Assembly: GCA_022565935.1 (NCBI GenBank)
Contig: JADFJY010000032.1
Location: 1-11,867 of the forward strand
DNA: 11,867 nt
Source: Nitrososphaerota archaeon
GTDB lineage: Archaea; Thermoproteota; Nitrososphaeria; Nitrososphaerales; Nitrosopumilaceae
Direction of reading: 5' to 3'
Under the pieces are notes generated by a model that did not search any database, was not told where the DNA came from, and saw only the letters and a list, made by a program, of their open reading frames with translations. Position numbers and translations under genes: made by a program. Below, piece by piece: positions 7,189 through 11,867 of this stretch (its first letter is position 1; each line of letters starts with the position of its first letter).

Positions 7189-7662
7189 GAATTTTTCATC
7201 CCATTTACCATCGTTAATTTCAACAGTAATTTCTTTTGGGGTCTTTCCTTCTACTTTAACTCCTAATGCAACACATGTGCCAACGATGGTTTTTACAACA
7301 GATTTCAATGAAGAAGCATAAGATTTTTCAAGTTTTGTATTTGCTACTTTAATAATTGAATCCATTGTGACATCTCCTGCCCATTCAGTTCCTGATGCAC
7401 CTGAACCTTTTTGGATTCCTGCTTCTTTCATAATTAGTGCTGAAGCAGAAGGAATACCTATCTCAATTTCATACTTTTTTGTATCACCATCAACAACAAC
7501 AGTCACGGGAACTTTCATTCCCTCAAAGTCTTTTGTTTTATCATTAATTGCCTTGATTACTTCCATAATGTTTACACCTAGAGGACCTAATGCTGGACCT
7601 AATGGTGGACCAGCAGATGCTGCTCCTCCAGTTACAAGTGCTGAAACTTTTTGTTCTCCCAT
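7183..7662 (-). CDS. rpl11: Ribosomal protein L11
   Basis: Part of the GTPase-associated centre, binding 23S rRNA beside L10. The 159 residues show the L11 N-terminal signature (GGAASAGPPLGPALGPLGVN, about 12-31) with the flexible proline-rich switch, then the C-terminal rRNA-binding domain (IKVANTKLEKSYASSLKSVV; TIVGTCVALGVKVEG). The start ATG at 7662 has a GAGG (7670-7673) 7 nt upstream, a good Shine-Dalgarno match fitting an internal gene. It lies 32 nt downstream of spt5 and probably belongs to the secE-spt5-rpl11 unit, an order common in archaea. Its stop abuts that of the convergent Lrp gene, and a T6 run for possible termination on this strand lies inside the Lrp coding region (7145-7150). 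Confidence 0.97.
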   Translation of the reverse strand: MGEQKVSALVTGGAASAGPPLGPALGPLGVNIMEVIKAINDKTKDFEGMKVPVTVVVDGDTKKYEIEIGIPSASALIMKEAGIQKGSGASGTEWAGDVTMDSIIKVANTKLEKSYASSLKSVVKTIVGTCVALGVKVEGKTPKEITVEINDGKWDEKFQ

Positions 7663-7694
7663 TTTTTATCCTCTTAATATGAAAAATTTAATCC

Positions 7695-8282
7695 TTACTG
7701 AGCCCCACTTACTAGTTTCAGATAGTTTGCGTCTACTGTTACTGGTAATTGGTATGATGCATCCAACAAAACCACTGTTGCTTCTTCTTTTTCAACATCA
7801 ATTCTGGTAATTGTCGCCTTCATTCCTTTGAATGGACCTCCTGTAATCTCAATTACGTTATCTACTGCTAATTGTGAAACTGTTGATTTCTTGATAAGAT
7901 ATCCTTCGATATCTTTGAATTCTAATTCACCTCTTAATTGACCCCGAATGTGTCTAATCCCCTCAACTGCCATATATGCATCACTTGGGTTGATTGCTTC
8001 AACTACGACATAGCCTTTTAGATTATCAACGAGCAAAACTGATTGAATGTTAATTTTATTTGCATTTGCCTTGGCTTCTAATAATCTCATTACCACTTTT
8101 TCTTGTCCACCTGTGGTCCTAATTGCAAACAAATGTGATTTTACTTCCTCAGTTGATTTTACTTCCTCAGTTGATTTTACTTCCTCAGTTGATTTTACTT
8201 CCTCAGTTGATTTTACTTCCTCAGTTGATTTTACTTCCTCAGTTGATTGAACTTCCTCAGTTGATTTTATTTCTTCTGACAA
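7695..8282 (-). CDS. spt5: Transcription elongation factor Spt5 (archaeal NusG) with repeat extension
   Basis: Binds the RNA polymerase clamp, raises processivity and can link polymerase to the ribosome. The protein has 195 residues. Residues 50 to about 130 are the NGN domain (HLFAIRTTGGQEKVVMRLLE; GYVVVEA; VEGIRHIRGQLRGE). Residues 141 to about 175 are the KOW domain (DNVIEITGGPFKGMKATITR). The core matches normal archaeal Spt5, about 145 residues. The first 48 residues are extra: MSEEIK followed by seven hexads (STEEVQ once, STEEVK six times). The start is TTG at 8282, two bases after the secE stop, with an in-frame stop three codons upstream. The repeat codons contain no alternative start; the next candidate is a TTG at Leu51, inside the first NGN strand. 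It lies in the secE-spt5-rpl11 unit. Confidence 0.95.
   Translation of the reverse strand: MSEEIKSTEEVQSTEEVKSTEEVKSTEEVKSTEEVKSTEEVKSTEEVKSHLFAIRTTGGQEKVVMRLLEAKANANKINIQSVLLVDNLKGYVVVEAINPSDAYMAVEGIRHIRGQLRGELEFKDIEGYLIKKSTVSQLAVDNVIEITGGPFKGMKATITRIDVEKEEATVVLLDASYQLPVTVDANYLKLVSGAQ
8137..8262. repeat. 18-bp tandem repeat, seven units, in the 5' end of spt5
   Basis: The plus-strand unit GATTTTACTTCCTCAGTT is repeated head to tail. Six copies (8137-8244) are identical; the seventh (8245-8262) differs by TTT to GAA-type changes that turn Lys into Gln, and 8263-8280 is a more diverged eighth relative coding MSEEIK. The unit is a whole number of codons, so copy changes keep the frame. Perfect identity points to recent expansion by slippage or unequal recombination. 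Confidence 0.95.
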
Positions 8283-8284
8283 TT

Positions 8285-8458
8285 TTATCTACCAAATGTA
8301 ATTACTGAAAATACAAACTGAATAATAAATCCAATTGCACCAACTCCAGCTATTCCTAACATTACTAATCTAAAGTGTTGCTGATACTCATCCCTGTCTG
8401 GTTTTTTGGCCATTTTCATGGTATTGACCATGTTTCTCAAAGTCTGCCTTGGGTTCAT
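8285..8458 (-). CDS. secE: SecE / Sec61-gamma subunit of the protein translocon
   Basis: Clamps the SecY channel in the cytoplasmic membrane. The 57-residue protein starts at the ATG at 8458: MNPRQTLRNMVNTMKMAKKP, then DRDEYQQHFRLVMLGIAGVG, AIGFIIQFVFSVITFGR and stop. It has the standard layout of an archaeal SecE: a basic amphipathic N-terminal helix, the conserved KPDRDEY hinge (about 19-25) and one membrane span (about 31-53). The TAA is two bases before the spt5 start, and the secE-spt5-rpl11 order is classic in archaea, which confirms this very short gene. A GATATAAA box centred 27 nt upstream predicts a leaderless mRNA. It is divergent from dtdA across only 39 bp. Confidence 0.95.
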   Translation of the reverse strand: MNPRQTLRNMVNTMKMAKKPDRDEYQQHFRLVMLGIAGVGAIGFIIQFVFSVITFGR

Positions 8459-8464
8459 TGCTGG

Positions 8465-8474
8465 AAATTAATAA
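8465..8474 (+). promoter_or_regulatory. Probable TATA box of dtdA-ogt
   Basis: AAATTAATAA is centred 28 nt upstream of the dtdA ATG at 8498. The better-looking TTTATATC at 8481 is only about 14 nt from that ATG, too close to drive it, so it is assigned to secE. Confidence 0.4.
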
Positions 8475-8480
8475 GGTGTC

Positions 8481-8488
8481 TTTATATC
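8481..8488 (-). promoter_or_regulatory. TATA box of secE-spt5-rpl11
   Basis: GATATAAA on the minus strand is centred about 27 nt before the secE ATG. It lies between the proposed dtdA TATA box and the dtdA start, so the two promoters interlock. Confidence 0.6.
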
Positions 8489-8497
8489 TCTTATCTC

Positions 8498-9274
8498 ATG
8501 GAACTACTAGTTGCGTATCAAGATGACCCTGCAGGTCATAATATGGCAAAATTTCTTTCAAAAGAAATGAACCAAGAAGGTAATATTTTTCATGGAAAAT
8601 TTTACGACTTGATAATAATTCCTACCCCTACCATTTCTGCAGATTGGTTAGAAGAAAAATATGATTATGATGGATTTGTATTTCTCTCAAAACATGCTGC
8701 CGAATCAGGAGTATTAGCCTTAACTTGTCATTGTACTGGTAATTTTTCTGAAGCAAAATTCGGTGGAAATGAAAGACAAGTAGCAGTTCCTCATCCACAT
8801 CTTCAAAAAGCATATCTTCAAACTTTGAAAAAAAACCAATCTAAATTTTCAGAATTCCAAATAACTATTGAGGCAACACACCATGGGCCTACTGCACTAA
8901 CTAAACCATCTATTTTCATTGAAATAGGCACATCTGAGAAACAGTGGAACGATGTATCTTTGTGTAATTCAATAGCAACTTTGGTTCATCAAGTAATTAC
9001 CCAACCAATCAAAGAAAATCCTATAGCAATTTGTTTTGGAGGAAATCACTATCCTTCAAAATTTACAAATGAATTACTTGAAGGAAAATATGCACTTGGA
9101 ACTGTAATTCCAAAACATGCATTAGATGATCTTGATGAAAAATTATTTTCTCATATTCTTGCACAAAATAGTATGGCACAAACTGCACTTTTGGATTGGG
9201 GTGGACTTGGTTCCAATAAGCAGAAAGTACTTGGTTTTCTTGAATCAACAAAACTTGAGGTAATCAAACTTTGA
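8498..9274 (+). CDS. dtdA: D-aminoacyl-tRNA deacylase, archaeal type (DTD2/GEK1 family)
   Basis: Hydrolyses D-aminoacyl-tRNAs to recycle tRNA and keep D-amino acids out of proteins. The zinc-dependent archaeal/plant family is unrelated to bacterial DTD. The protein has 258 residues, near family length, with the expected conserved blocks: DDPAGHNMA (9-17), SKHAAESGVLALTCHCTGN (64-82), ATHHGPT (126-132), EIGTSEKQW (142-150) and FGGNHYP (180-186), rich in His likely to bind metal or act in catalysis. The reading frame is open further upstream (to 8375), but that stretch overlaps secE antisense and looks unrelated. ATG 8498 gives the expected N-terminal beta strand MELLVAYQDD. The stop overlaps the next gene by 4 nt. 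D-aminoacyl-tRNA clearance suits a window rich in tRNA synthetase genes. Confidence 0.93.
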   Translation: MELLVAYQDDPAGHNMAKFLSKEMNQEGNIFHGKFYDLIIIPTPTISADWLEEKYDYDGFVFLSKHAAESGVLALTCHCTGNFSEAKFGGNERQVAVPHPHLQKAYLQTLKKNQSKFSEFQITIEATHHGPTALTKPSIFIEIGTSEKQWNDVSLCNSIATLVHQVITQPIKENPIAICFGGNHYPSKFTNELLEGKYALGTVIPKHALDDLDEKLFSHILAQNSMAQTALLDWGGLGSNKQKVLGFLESTKLEVIKL

Positions 9275-9570
9275 ATCTTGATCAAAAGATTTACAAAAAA
9301 TTACTTGAGGTTCCAAAAGGTCAAATCACAACTTATGGTGAATTAGCAAAAGCAGTTGGATTAAAAAATGGGCAGAGGATTGTTGGAAAAATAATGAACA
9401 AAAATCCTTACCCTGTGATTGTTCCATGTCATAGAGTTGTGATGTCTACTGGAAAAATTGGTGGCTATGCATATGGAGAACAAATCAAAATCAATTTGCT
9501 AAATGATGAGGGCATTCAAATTAAAAATGGTAAAATTACCGATTTGAAAAATAGGATATATAGATTCTAG
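9271..9570 (+). CDS. ogt: Minimal methylated-DNA--protein-cysteine methyltransferase (AGT C-domain only)
   Basis: Suicide repair enzyme that moves an alkyl group from O6-alkylguanine to its own cysteine. The protein is only 99 residues, against about 150-180 for most AGTs: it is the DNA-binding/active-site domain without the N-terminal domain. Key residues are present: Tyr22 in TTYGELAKAVG, Arg36 (arginine finger in GQRIVGK), Asn45 (hinge NKNP), the PCHRV active site with Cys53, and Glu80 in LLNDEG. The intact Cys rules out an alkyltransferase-like (ATL) protein. The start is a TTG whose TTGA overlaps the dtdA stop; there is no upstream room, so the missing domain is not hidden in this frame. 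The stop overlaps the convergent rpl19e stop at the CTAG (9567-9570). Confidence 0.88.
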   Translation: MNLDQKIYKKLLEVPKGQITTYGELAKAVGLKNGQRIVGKIMNKNPYPVIVPCHRVVMSTGKIGGYAYGEQIKINLLNDEGIQIKNGKITDLKNRIYRF

Positions 9571-10028
9571 TTATTTCTTTTTTCTTTAATTTCTTCCATC
9601 AAAGTTCTAAGATGTGCTTTATTTCTAACAGTATTTCCGCCAACTTTTTTGTATAGTGCCCAAAATTCTGGATTGGTCAAATCTTTTCTATCTTTTGCTA
9701 TCTTTAATAATCGTCTTAATGCCCGAACTTTTGCAACATATACTTCTTTTTTACCTACTCTTGCACCTTTTTTACCTTTTTTTGCACCTTGTGTTGTACC
9801 TCTTTTATTTTTCTGGGCTTTCTTTGCATGTGCTCTACCTTTAGATGTACCAGTAAATGATTTGATTCTAATTGTATTTGCTGTAAAAAGACTTCGAATA
9901 TTTGCTCTTGTAATTGCATCAGCAATATCATCTAGATGATCAGTGTCAAATTTTATTCTATGAACTCCGACACCAACAACTCTAGCTGCCAATCTTTTCT
10001 TTGCTTTAAGATTAACTACCACTTGCAT
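9567..10028 (-). CDS. rpl19e: Ribosomal protein L19e
   Basis: Large-subunit protein of the archaeal/eukaryotic type, near the exit tunnel and the subunit interface. The 153 residues show the family opening (NLKAKKRLAARVVGVGVHRI, about 6-25), DIADAITRANIRSL (about 34-47), a central basic stretch (KKAQKNKRGTTQGAKKGKKG) that penetrates rRNA, and the C-terminal NPEFWALYKKVGGNTVRNKA. ATG 10028 lies inside the end of rpl32e, overlapping it by 17 nt, so the two are one transcript with coupled translation. In most archaea this pair sits inside the spc ribosomal operon; here it stands alone, with ogt converging on one side and pckA divergent on the other. Confidence 0.96.
   Translation of the reverse strand: MQVVVNLKAKKRLAARVVGVGVHRIKFDTDHLDDIADAITRANIRSLFTANTIRIKSFTGTSKGRAHAKKAQKNKRGTTQGAKKGKKGARVGKKEVYVAKVRALRRLLKIAKDRKDLTNPEFWALYKKVGGNTVRNKAHLRTLMEEIKEKRNN
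9571..9597 (+). terminator. T-rich tract after ogt, inside the rpl19e 3' end
   Basis: Immediately after the ogt stop the plus strand is T-rich (TTATTTCTTTTTTCTTTAAT) with a T6 run. On the other strand this codes for the lysine-rich end of L19e (EEIKEKRNN). It could end the dtdA-ogt transcript, but lysine codons alone would also produce it. Confidence 0.35.
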
Positions 10029-10410
10029 TCACTCTCGCATTAAAAATTTTGAATTTACCTTCAACTGCTTTTGCTACAATTATTTTTCTTTTTCTAGTAC
10101 CAACACTATGGCCAAATCTAACACCATCTTTTTTTGGATCTAATTTTTCTAAATCATTTAAATTGTAAACTAAATTATCTGTAAATCCTGAAGGATGTAA
10201 TCCTCTTGCTTCTTTAGGCCCACCATATCCAACTTTAACAAGACCTGGTCGACCTCTACTCTTTTGTTTTCTTTGATGGTGATCAATACCTTTTGGTTTT
10301 CTCCAGTTAGTTTGTAGTCTAACATAACGCCAACTTTCTGGTCTAACAAAATCAGGATTGTGTCCTTTTATTTCCTGTCTCTTTGCAAGCTTATCTTTGT
10401 TGATCGACAT
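10012..10410 (-). CDS. rpl32e: Ribosomal protein L32e
   Basis: Large-subunit protein specific to archaea and eukaryotes. The 132 residues contain the family core: PESWRYVRLQTNWRKPKGID, RGRPGLVKVGYGGPKEARGL, HPSGFTDNLVYNLNDLEKLD and VGTRKRKIIVAKA. It lacks the long N-terminal extension of some euryarchaeal forms. The start ATG at 10410 is 26 nt from the centre of a TATA-like box at 10432-10440, so the mRNA is probably leaderless. It is the first gene of the rpl32e-rpl19e pair, with a 17-nt overlap. Confidence 0.96.
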   Translation of the reverse strand: MSINKDKLAKRQEIKGHNPDFVRPESWRYVRLQTNWRKPKGIDHHQRKQKSRGRPGLVKVGYGGPKEARGLHPSGFTDNLVYNLNDLEKLDPKKDGVRFGHSVGTRKRKIIVAKAVEGKFKIFNARVNASGS

Positions 10411-10431
10411 AAAAGTGAGTCTTGAATTTTG

Positions 10432-10440
10432 AAATAAATA
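10432..10440 (-). promoter_or_regulatory. TATA box of rpl32e-rpl19e
   Basis: TATTTATTT on the minus strand is centred 26 nt before the rpl32e ATG. An A10 run (10452-10461) lies just upstream. The remaining bases up to 10513 hold only the pckA promoter candidate. Confidence 0.55.
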
Positions 10441-10476
10441 CGTTCCTAGCCAAAAAAAAAATTTCAGATAAGAAAG

Positions 10477-10486
10477 AGATAATAAG
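10477..10486 (+). promoter_or_regulatory. Possible TATA box of the pckA transcript
   Basis: AGATAATAAG is centred about 32 nt before the ATG of the 16-codon mini-ORF at 10514 and about 79 nt before the proposed pckA CTG. A transcript starting here would be nearly leaderless for the mini-ORF and would carry a roughly 50-nt leader before pckA. Confidence 0.35.
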
Positions 10487-10513
10487 GAAATTCAAGTCGG
10501 ATCGAAATATCTC

Positions 10514-10564
10514 ATGAACAAACCTGAGATTGGTAAAATAATTTTTGGAGGCTTAAAACTCTGA
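10514..10564 (+). other. 16-codon mini-ORF ahead of and overlapping pckA
   Basis: This ORF reads MNKPEIGKIIFGGLKL and then TGA. The FGGL codons contain the GGAGG (10547-10551) that would serve pckA, and the TGA overlaps the proposed CTG start as CTGA (10561-10564). It could be a leader peptide that brings ribosomes to pckA. It could also be the true N-terminus of pckA separated by a one-base deletion in the A4 run at 10555-10558. Confidence 0.35.
10547..10551 (+). promoter_or_regulatory. Shine-Dalgarno site of pckA
   Basis: GGAGG ends 9 nt before CTG 10561. It is the strongest Shine-Dalgarno match I noticed in the window and the main sequence argument for starting pckA at that CTG. Confidence 0.6.
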
Positions 10565-11867
10565 CTCAAGTTGTAGGTAATGCTGTAACTGACAAATTCT
10601 CATTACAATTAACAACATTTGGGATCAATCCATCCAAAGTTCACAGAAATCTAGGCGTTGATGAAATGGTAAATCTTGCAGTTCAAAGAAAAGAGGGAGT
10701 TGTAAATTCCACAGGTTCTCTTTCAGTTAATACTGGAAAGTATACTGGTAGATCTCCTGATGATCGATTTATTGTATATGATGACAAAACTCAAAATACA
10801 ATTGATTGGGGAAAAATTAATCATCAGTTTCCAAGTGATAAATTTGAGAAACTTCTTGAAAAAATGAAAAACTTTGTTGAGAACAAAGAACTCTTTGTTT
10901 TTGATGGTTTTGTGGGTTCTGACCCTGAAAATCGTTTACCAATTAGAGTGATTAATGATCACGTTTGGCAAAATCTATTTGGAAGAACCTTGTTTATTCG
11001 ACCTACAAATGAGGAATTAGAAAACCATGAACCTGAATTTACTATATTTTGTATTAATGATTTTGAAGCAGTTCCAGAAGTCGATGGAACTAGAACTAAT
11101 GTATTCATCCTAATTGATTTAACAAGAAAAATTGTTTTGATTGGAGGTACGCAATATGCTGGAGAGATGAAAAAATCAATGTTTAGTATAATGAACTACA
11201 TTTTGCCAGAACGTGGTATTTTTCCAATGCATTGCTCTGCAAATATTGGAAAAAAAGGTGATACTACATTATTTTTTGGATTGTCTGGTACTGGTAAAAC
11301 TACACTTTCTGCAGATCCAAATAGACAACTAATTGGTGATGATGAACATGGATGGTCTGACAATGGTACGTTTAACTTTGAAGGTGGATGTTATGCAAAA
11401 TGTATCAATCTTAGTCAAGAGGCAGAACCTGAAATCTGGAATGCAATCAAACCAGGTGCAGTTTTAGAAAATGTAGTACTTGATGATAATGTACCCGATT
11501 TTAATGATAACAGTTTAACTGAAAATACACGTGTTGCATATCCTTTGGATTACATTCCAGGTGCAGTAATTCCTAGTGTTGGTGGCCATCCTAATGTTAT
11601 TGTATTTTTAACTGCTGATGCATTAGGAGTTTTACCTCCAGTTTCTAGATTGACAAAAGAAGGTGCTATGTATCACTTTATGTCTGGTTATACAAGTAAA
11701 CTGGCTGGAACTGAACGAGGAATCAAAGAACCAAAATCTGTATTTTCTGAGTGTTTTGGGGCTCCATTTATGCCTAGACCAGCATCAGTTTATGCAAAAT
11801 TACTTGGAGAAAAAATCAATCAACATAACACTATAGTTTACCTTGTAAACACTGGTTGGTCTGGCGG
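10561..11867 (+). CDS. pckA: ATP-dependent phosphoenolpyruvate carboxykinase, N-terminal 435 codons (runs off the right edge)
   Basis: Interconverts oxaloacetate + ATP with PEP + CO2 + ADP, a gluconeogenic step linking the TCA cycle or 3-hydroxypropionate/4-hydroxybutyrate metabolism to sugar synthesis. Visible motifs: GRSPDDRF (63-70, substrate Arg64), GGTQYAGEMKKSMFS with the Tyr and Lys that bind metal and substrate, MHCSANIG, P-loop GLSGTGKTT (240-248), IGDDEHGW, FEGGCYAK and ENTRVAYP. GLSGTGKTT marks the ATP class. The full enzyme is about 530 residues, so roughly 100 are missing. No in-frame ATG, GTG or TTG lies between a TAA at 10534 and the ATG at 10666, and the latter would drop 35 conserved-looking residues. 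CTG at 10561 follows GGAGG by 9 nt and puts the substrate Arg at 64, close to position 65 in the E. coli enzyme. A frameshift is the alternative. Confidence 0.93.
   Translation, partial: MTQVVGNAVTDKFSLQLTTFGINPSKVHRNLGVDEMVNLAVQRKEGVVNSTGSLSVNTGKYTGRSPDDRFIVYDDKTQNTIDWGKINHQFPSDKFEKLLEKMKNFVENKELFVFDGFVGSDPENRLPIRVINDHVWQNLFGRTLFIRPTNEELENHEPEFTIFCINDFEAVPEVDGTRTNVFILIDLTRKIVLIGGTQYAGEMKKSMFSIMNYILPERGIFPMHCSANIGKKGDTTLFFGLSGTGKTTLSADPNRQLIGDDEHGWSDNGTFNFEGGCYAKCINLSQEAEPEIWNAIKPGAVLENVVLDDNVPDFNDNSLTENTRVAYPLDYIPGAVIPSVGGHPNVIVFLTADALGVLPPVSRLTKEGAMYHFMSGYTSKLAGTERGIKEPKSVFSECFGAPFMPRPASVYAKLLGEKINQHNTIVYLVNTGWSG

Noticed and set aside
8137..8262. Regular short repeats that might be a CRISPR array
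   Set aside because: The 18-bp units are directly head to tail with no spacers, and they lie in frame inside the spt5 coding region.
8047..8308. Plus-strand open frames across the repeat, with FTSSVD-like or ILLPQL-like repeats
   Set aside because: They are antisense readings of the spt5 repeat. A repeat whose unit is a multiple of three stays open in several frames.
8375..8497. N-terminal extension of dtdA by 41 codons
   Set aside because: It runs antisense through secE, has no resemblance to the deacylase family, and ATG 8498 gives the proper first strand.
9271..9570. Alkyltransferase-like (ATL) protein instead of an active AGT
   Set aside because: The active-site cysteine of PCHRV is present; ATL proteins replace it, usually with Trp or Ala.
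10411..10513. tRNA or small RNA gene in the rpl32e-pckA spacer
   Set aside because: No cloverleaf, box C/D pattern or GC-rich stem is visible in this AT-rich stretch. It holds an A10 run and promoter-like boxes only.
1..11867. Mobile element, phage, toxin-antitoxin or defence system
   Set aside because: No transposase, integrase, terminal repeats or nuclease/antitoxin pair was seen. Base composition is even and every substantial ORF belongs to core functions except the one hypothetical at 3453.

Overview
The window is about one-third G+C and carries archaeal information-processing genes: archaeal-type AlaRS and LeuRS, ribosomal proteins L1, L10/P0, L11, L12/P1, L19e and L32e, SecE/Sec61-gamma, Spt5, and an archaeal-type D-aminoacyl-tRNA deacylase. 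Low G+C, the protein sequences and a gene set lacking methanogen or haloarchaeal features point to a marine or soil ammonia-oxidising thaumarchaeon (Nitrosopumilus/Nitrosarchaeum-like). That placement is from recognition, not from a search.

Layout, left to right. (1) 1-3374, minus: alaS followed after 4 nt by leuS, which runs off the left edge. (2) 3453-5042, plus: an unrecognised 169-residue protein, L12/P1, and a UPF0126/TRIC-type membrane protein. (3) 5039-6569, minus: rpl1-rpl10, overlapping by 8 nt. (4) 6727-7182, plus: an Lrp/AsnC-type regulator. (5) 7183-8458, minus: secE-spt5-rpl11. The 57-residue secE is easily missed because it is so short. (6) 8498-9570, plus: dtdA overlapped by a minimal alkylguanine-DNA alkyltransferase. 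(7) 9567-10410, minus: rpl32e-rpl19e. (8) 10561 to the right edge, plus: ATP-dependent PEP carboxykinase, 5' part only.

Almost everything serves translation: charging tRNA, clearing D-aminoacyl-tRNA, building the GTPase-associated stalk (L10, L11, L12), and linking transcription, translation and secretion (Spt5, SecE). The L11-L1-L10-L12 neighbourhood is recognisable but broken up. A regulator gene lies convergently between rpl11 and rpl1, a membrane-protein gene lies convergently after rpl10, and rpl12 is on the opposite strand. Three convergent pairs abut or overlap at their stop codons, and no intergenic gap reaches 160 bp.

TATA-like boxes centred about 26-30 nt upstream of most first-gene start codons suggest largely leaderless transcripts. 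Genes inside transcription units sometimes have Shine-Dalgarno-like motifs. The main oddities are: a seven-unit 18-bp tandem repeat giving Spt5 an (STEEVK)n N-terminal extension; pckA with no ordinary in-frame start but a CTG placed 9 nt after a perfect GGAGG and overlapping the stop of a 16-codon mini-ORF; an 11-bp perfect inverted repeat midway between the rpl1 and lrp promoters; and a P0 protein that lacks the usual hydrophobic C-terminal tail. I see no mobile element, CRISPR array, RNA gene or defence cassette. This is core chromosome, and its points of interest are fine-scale.
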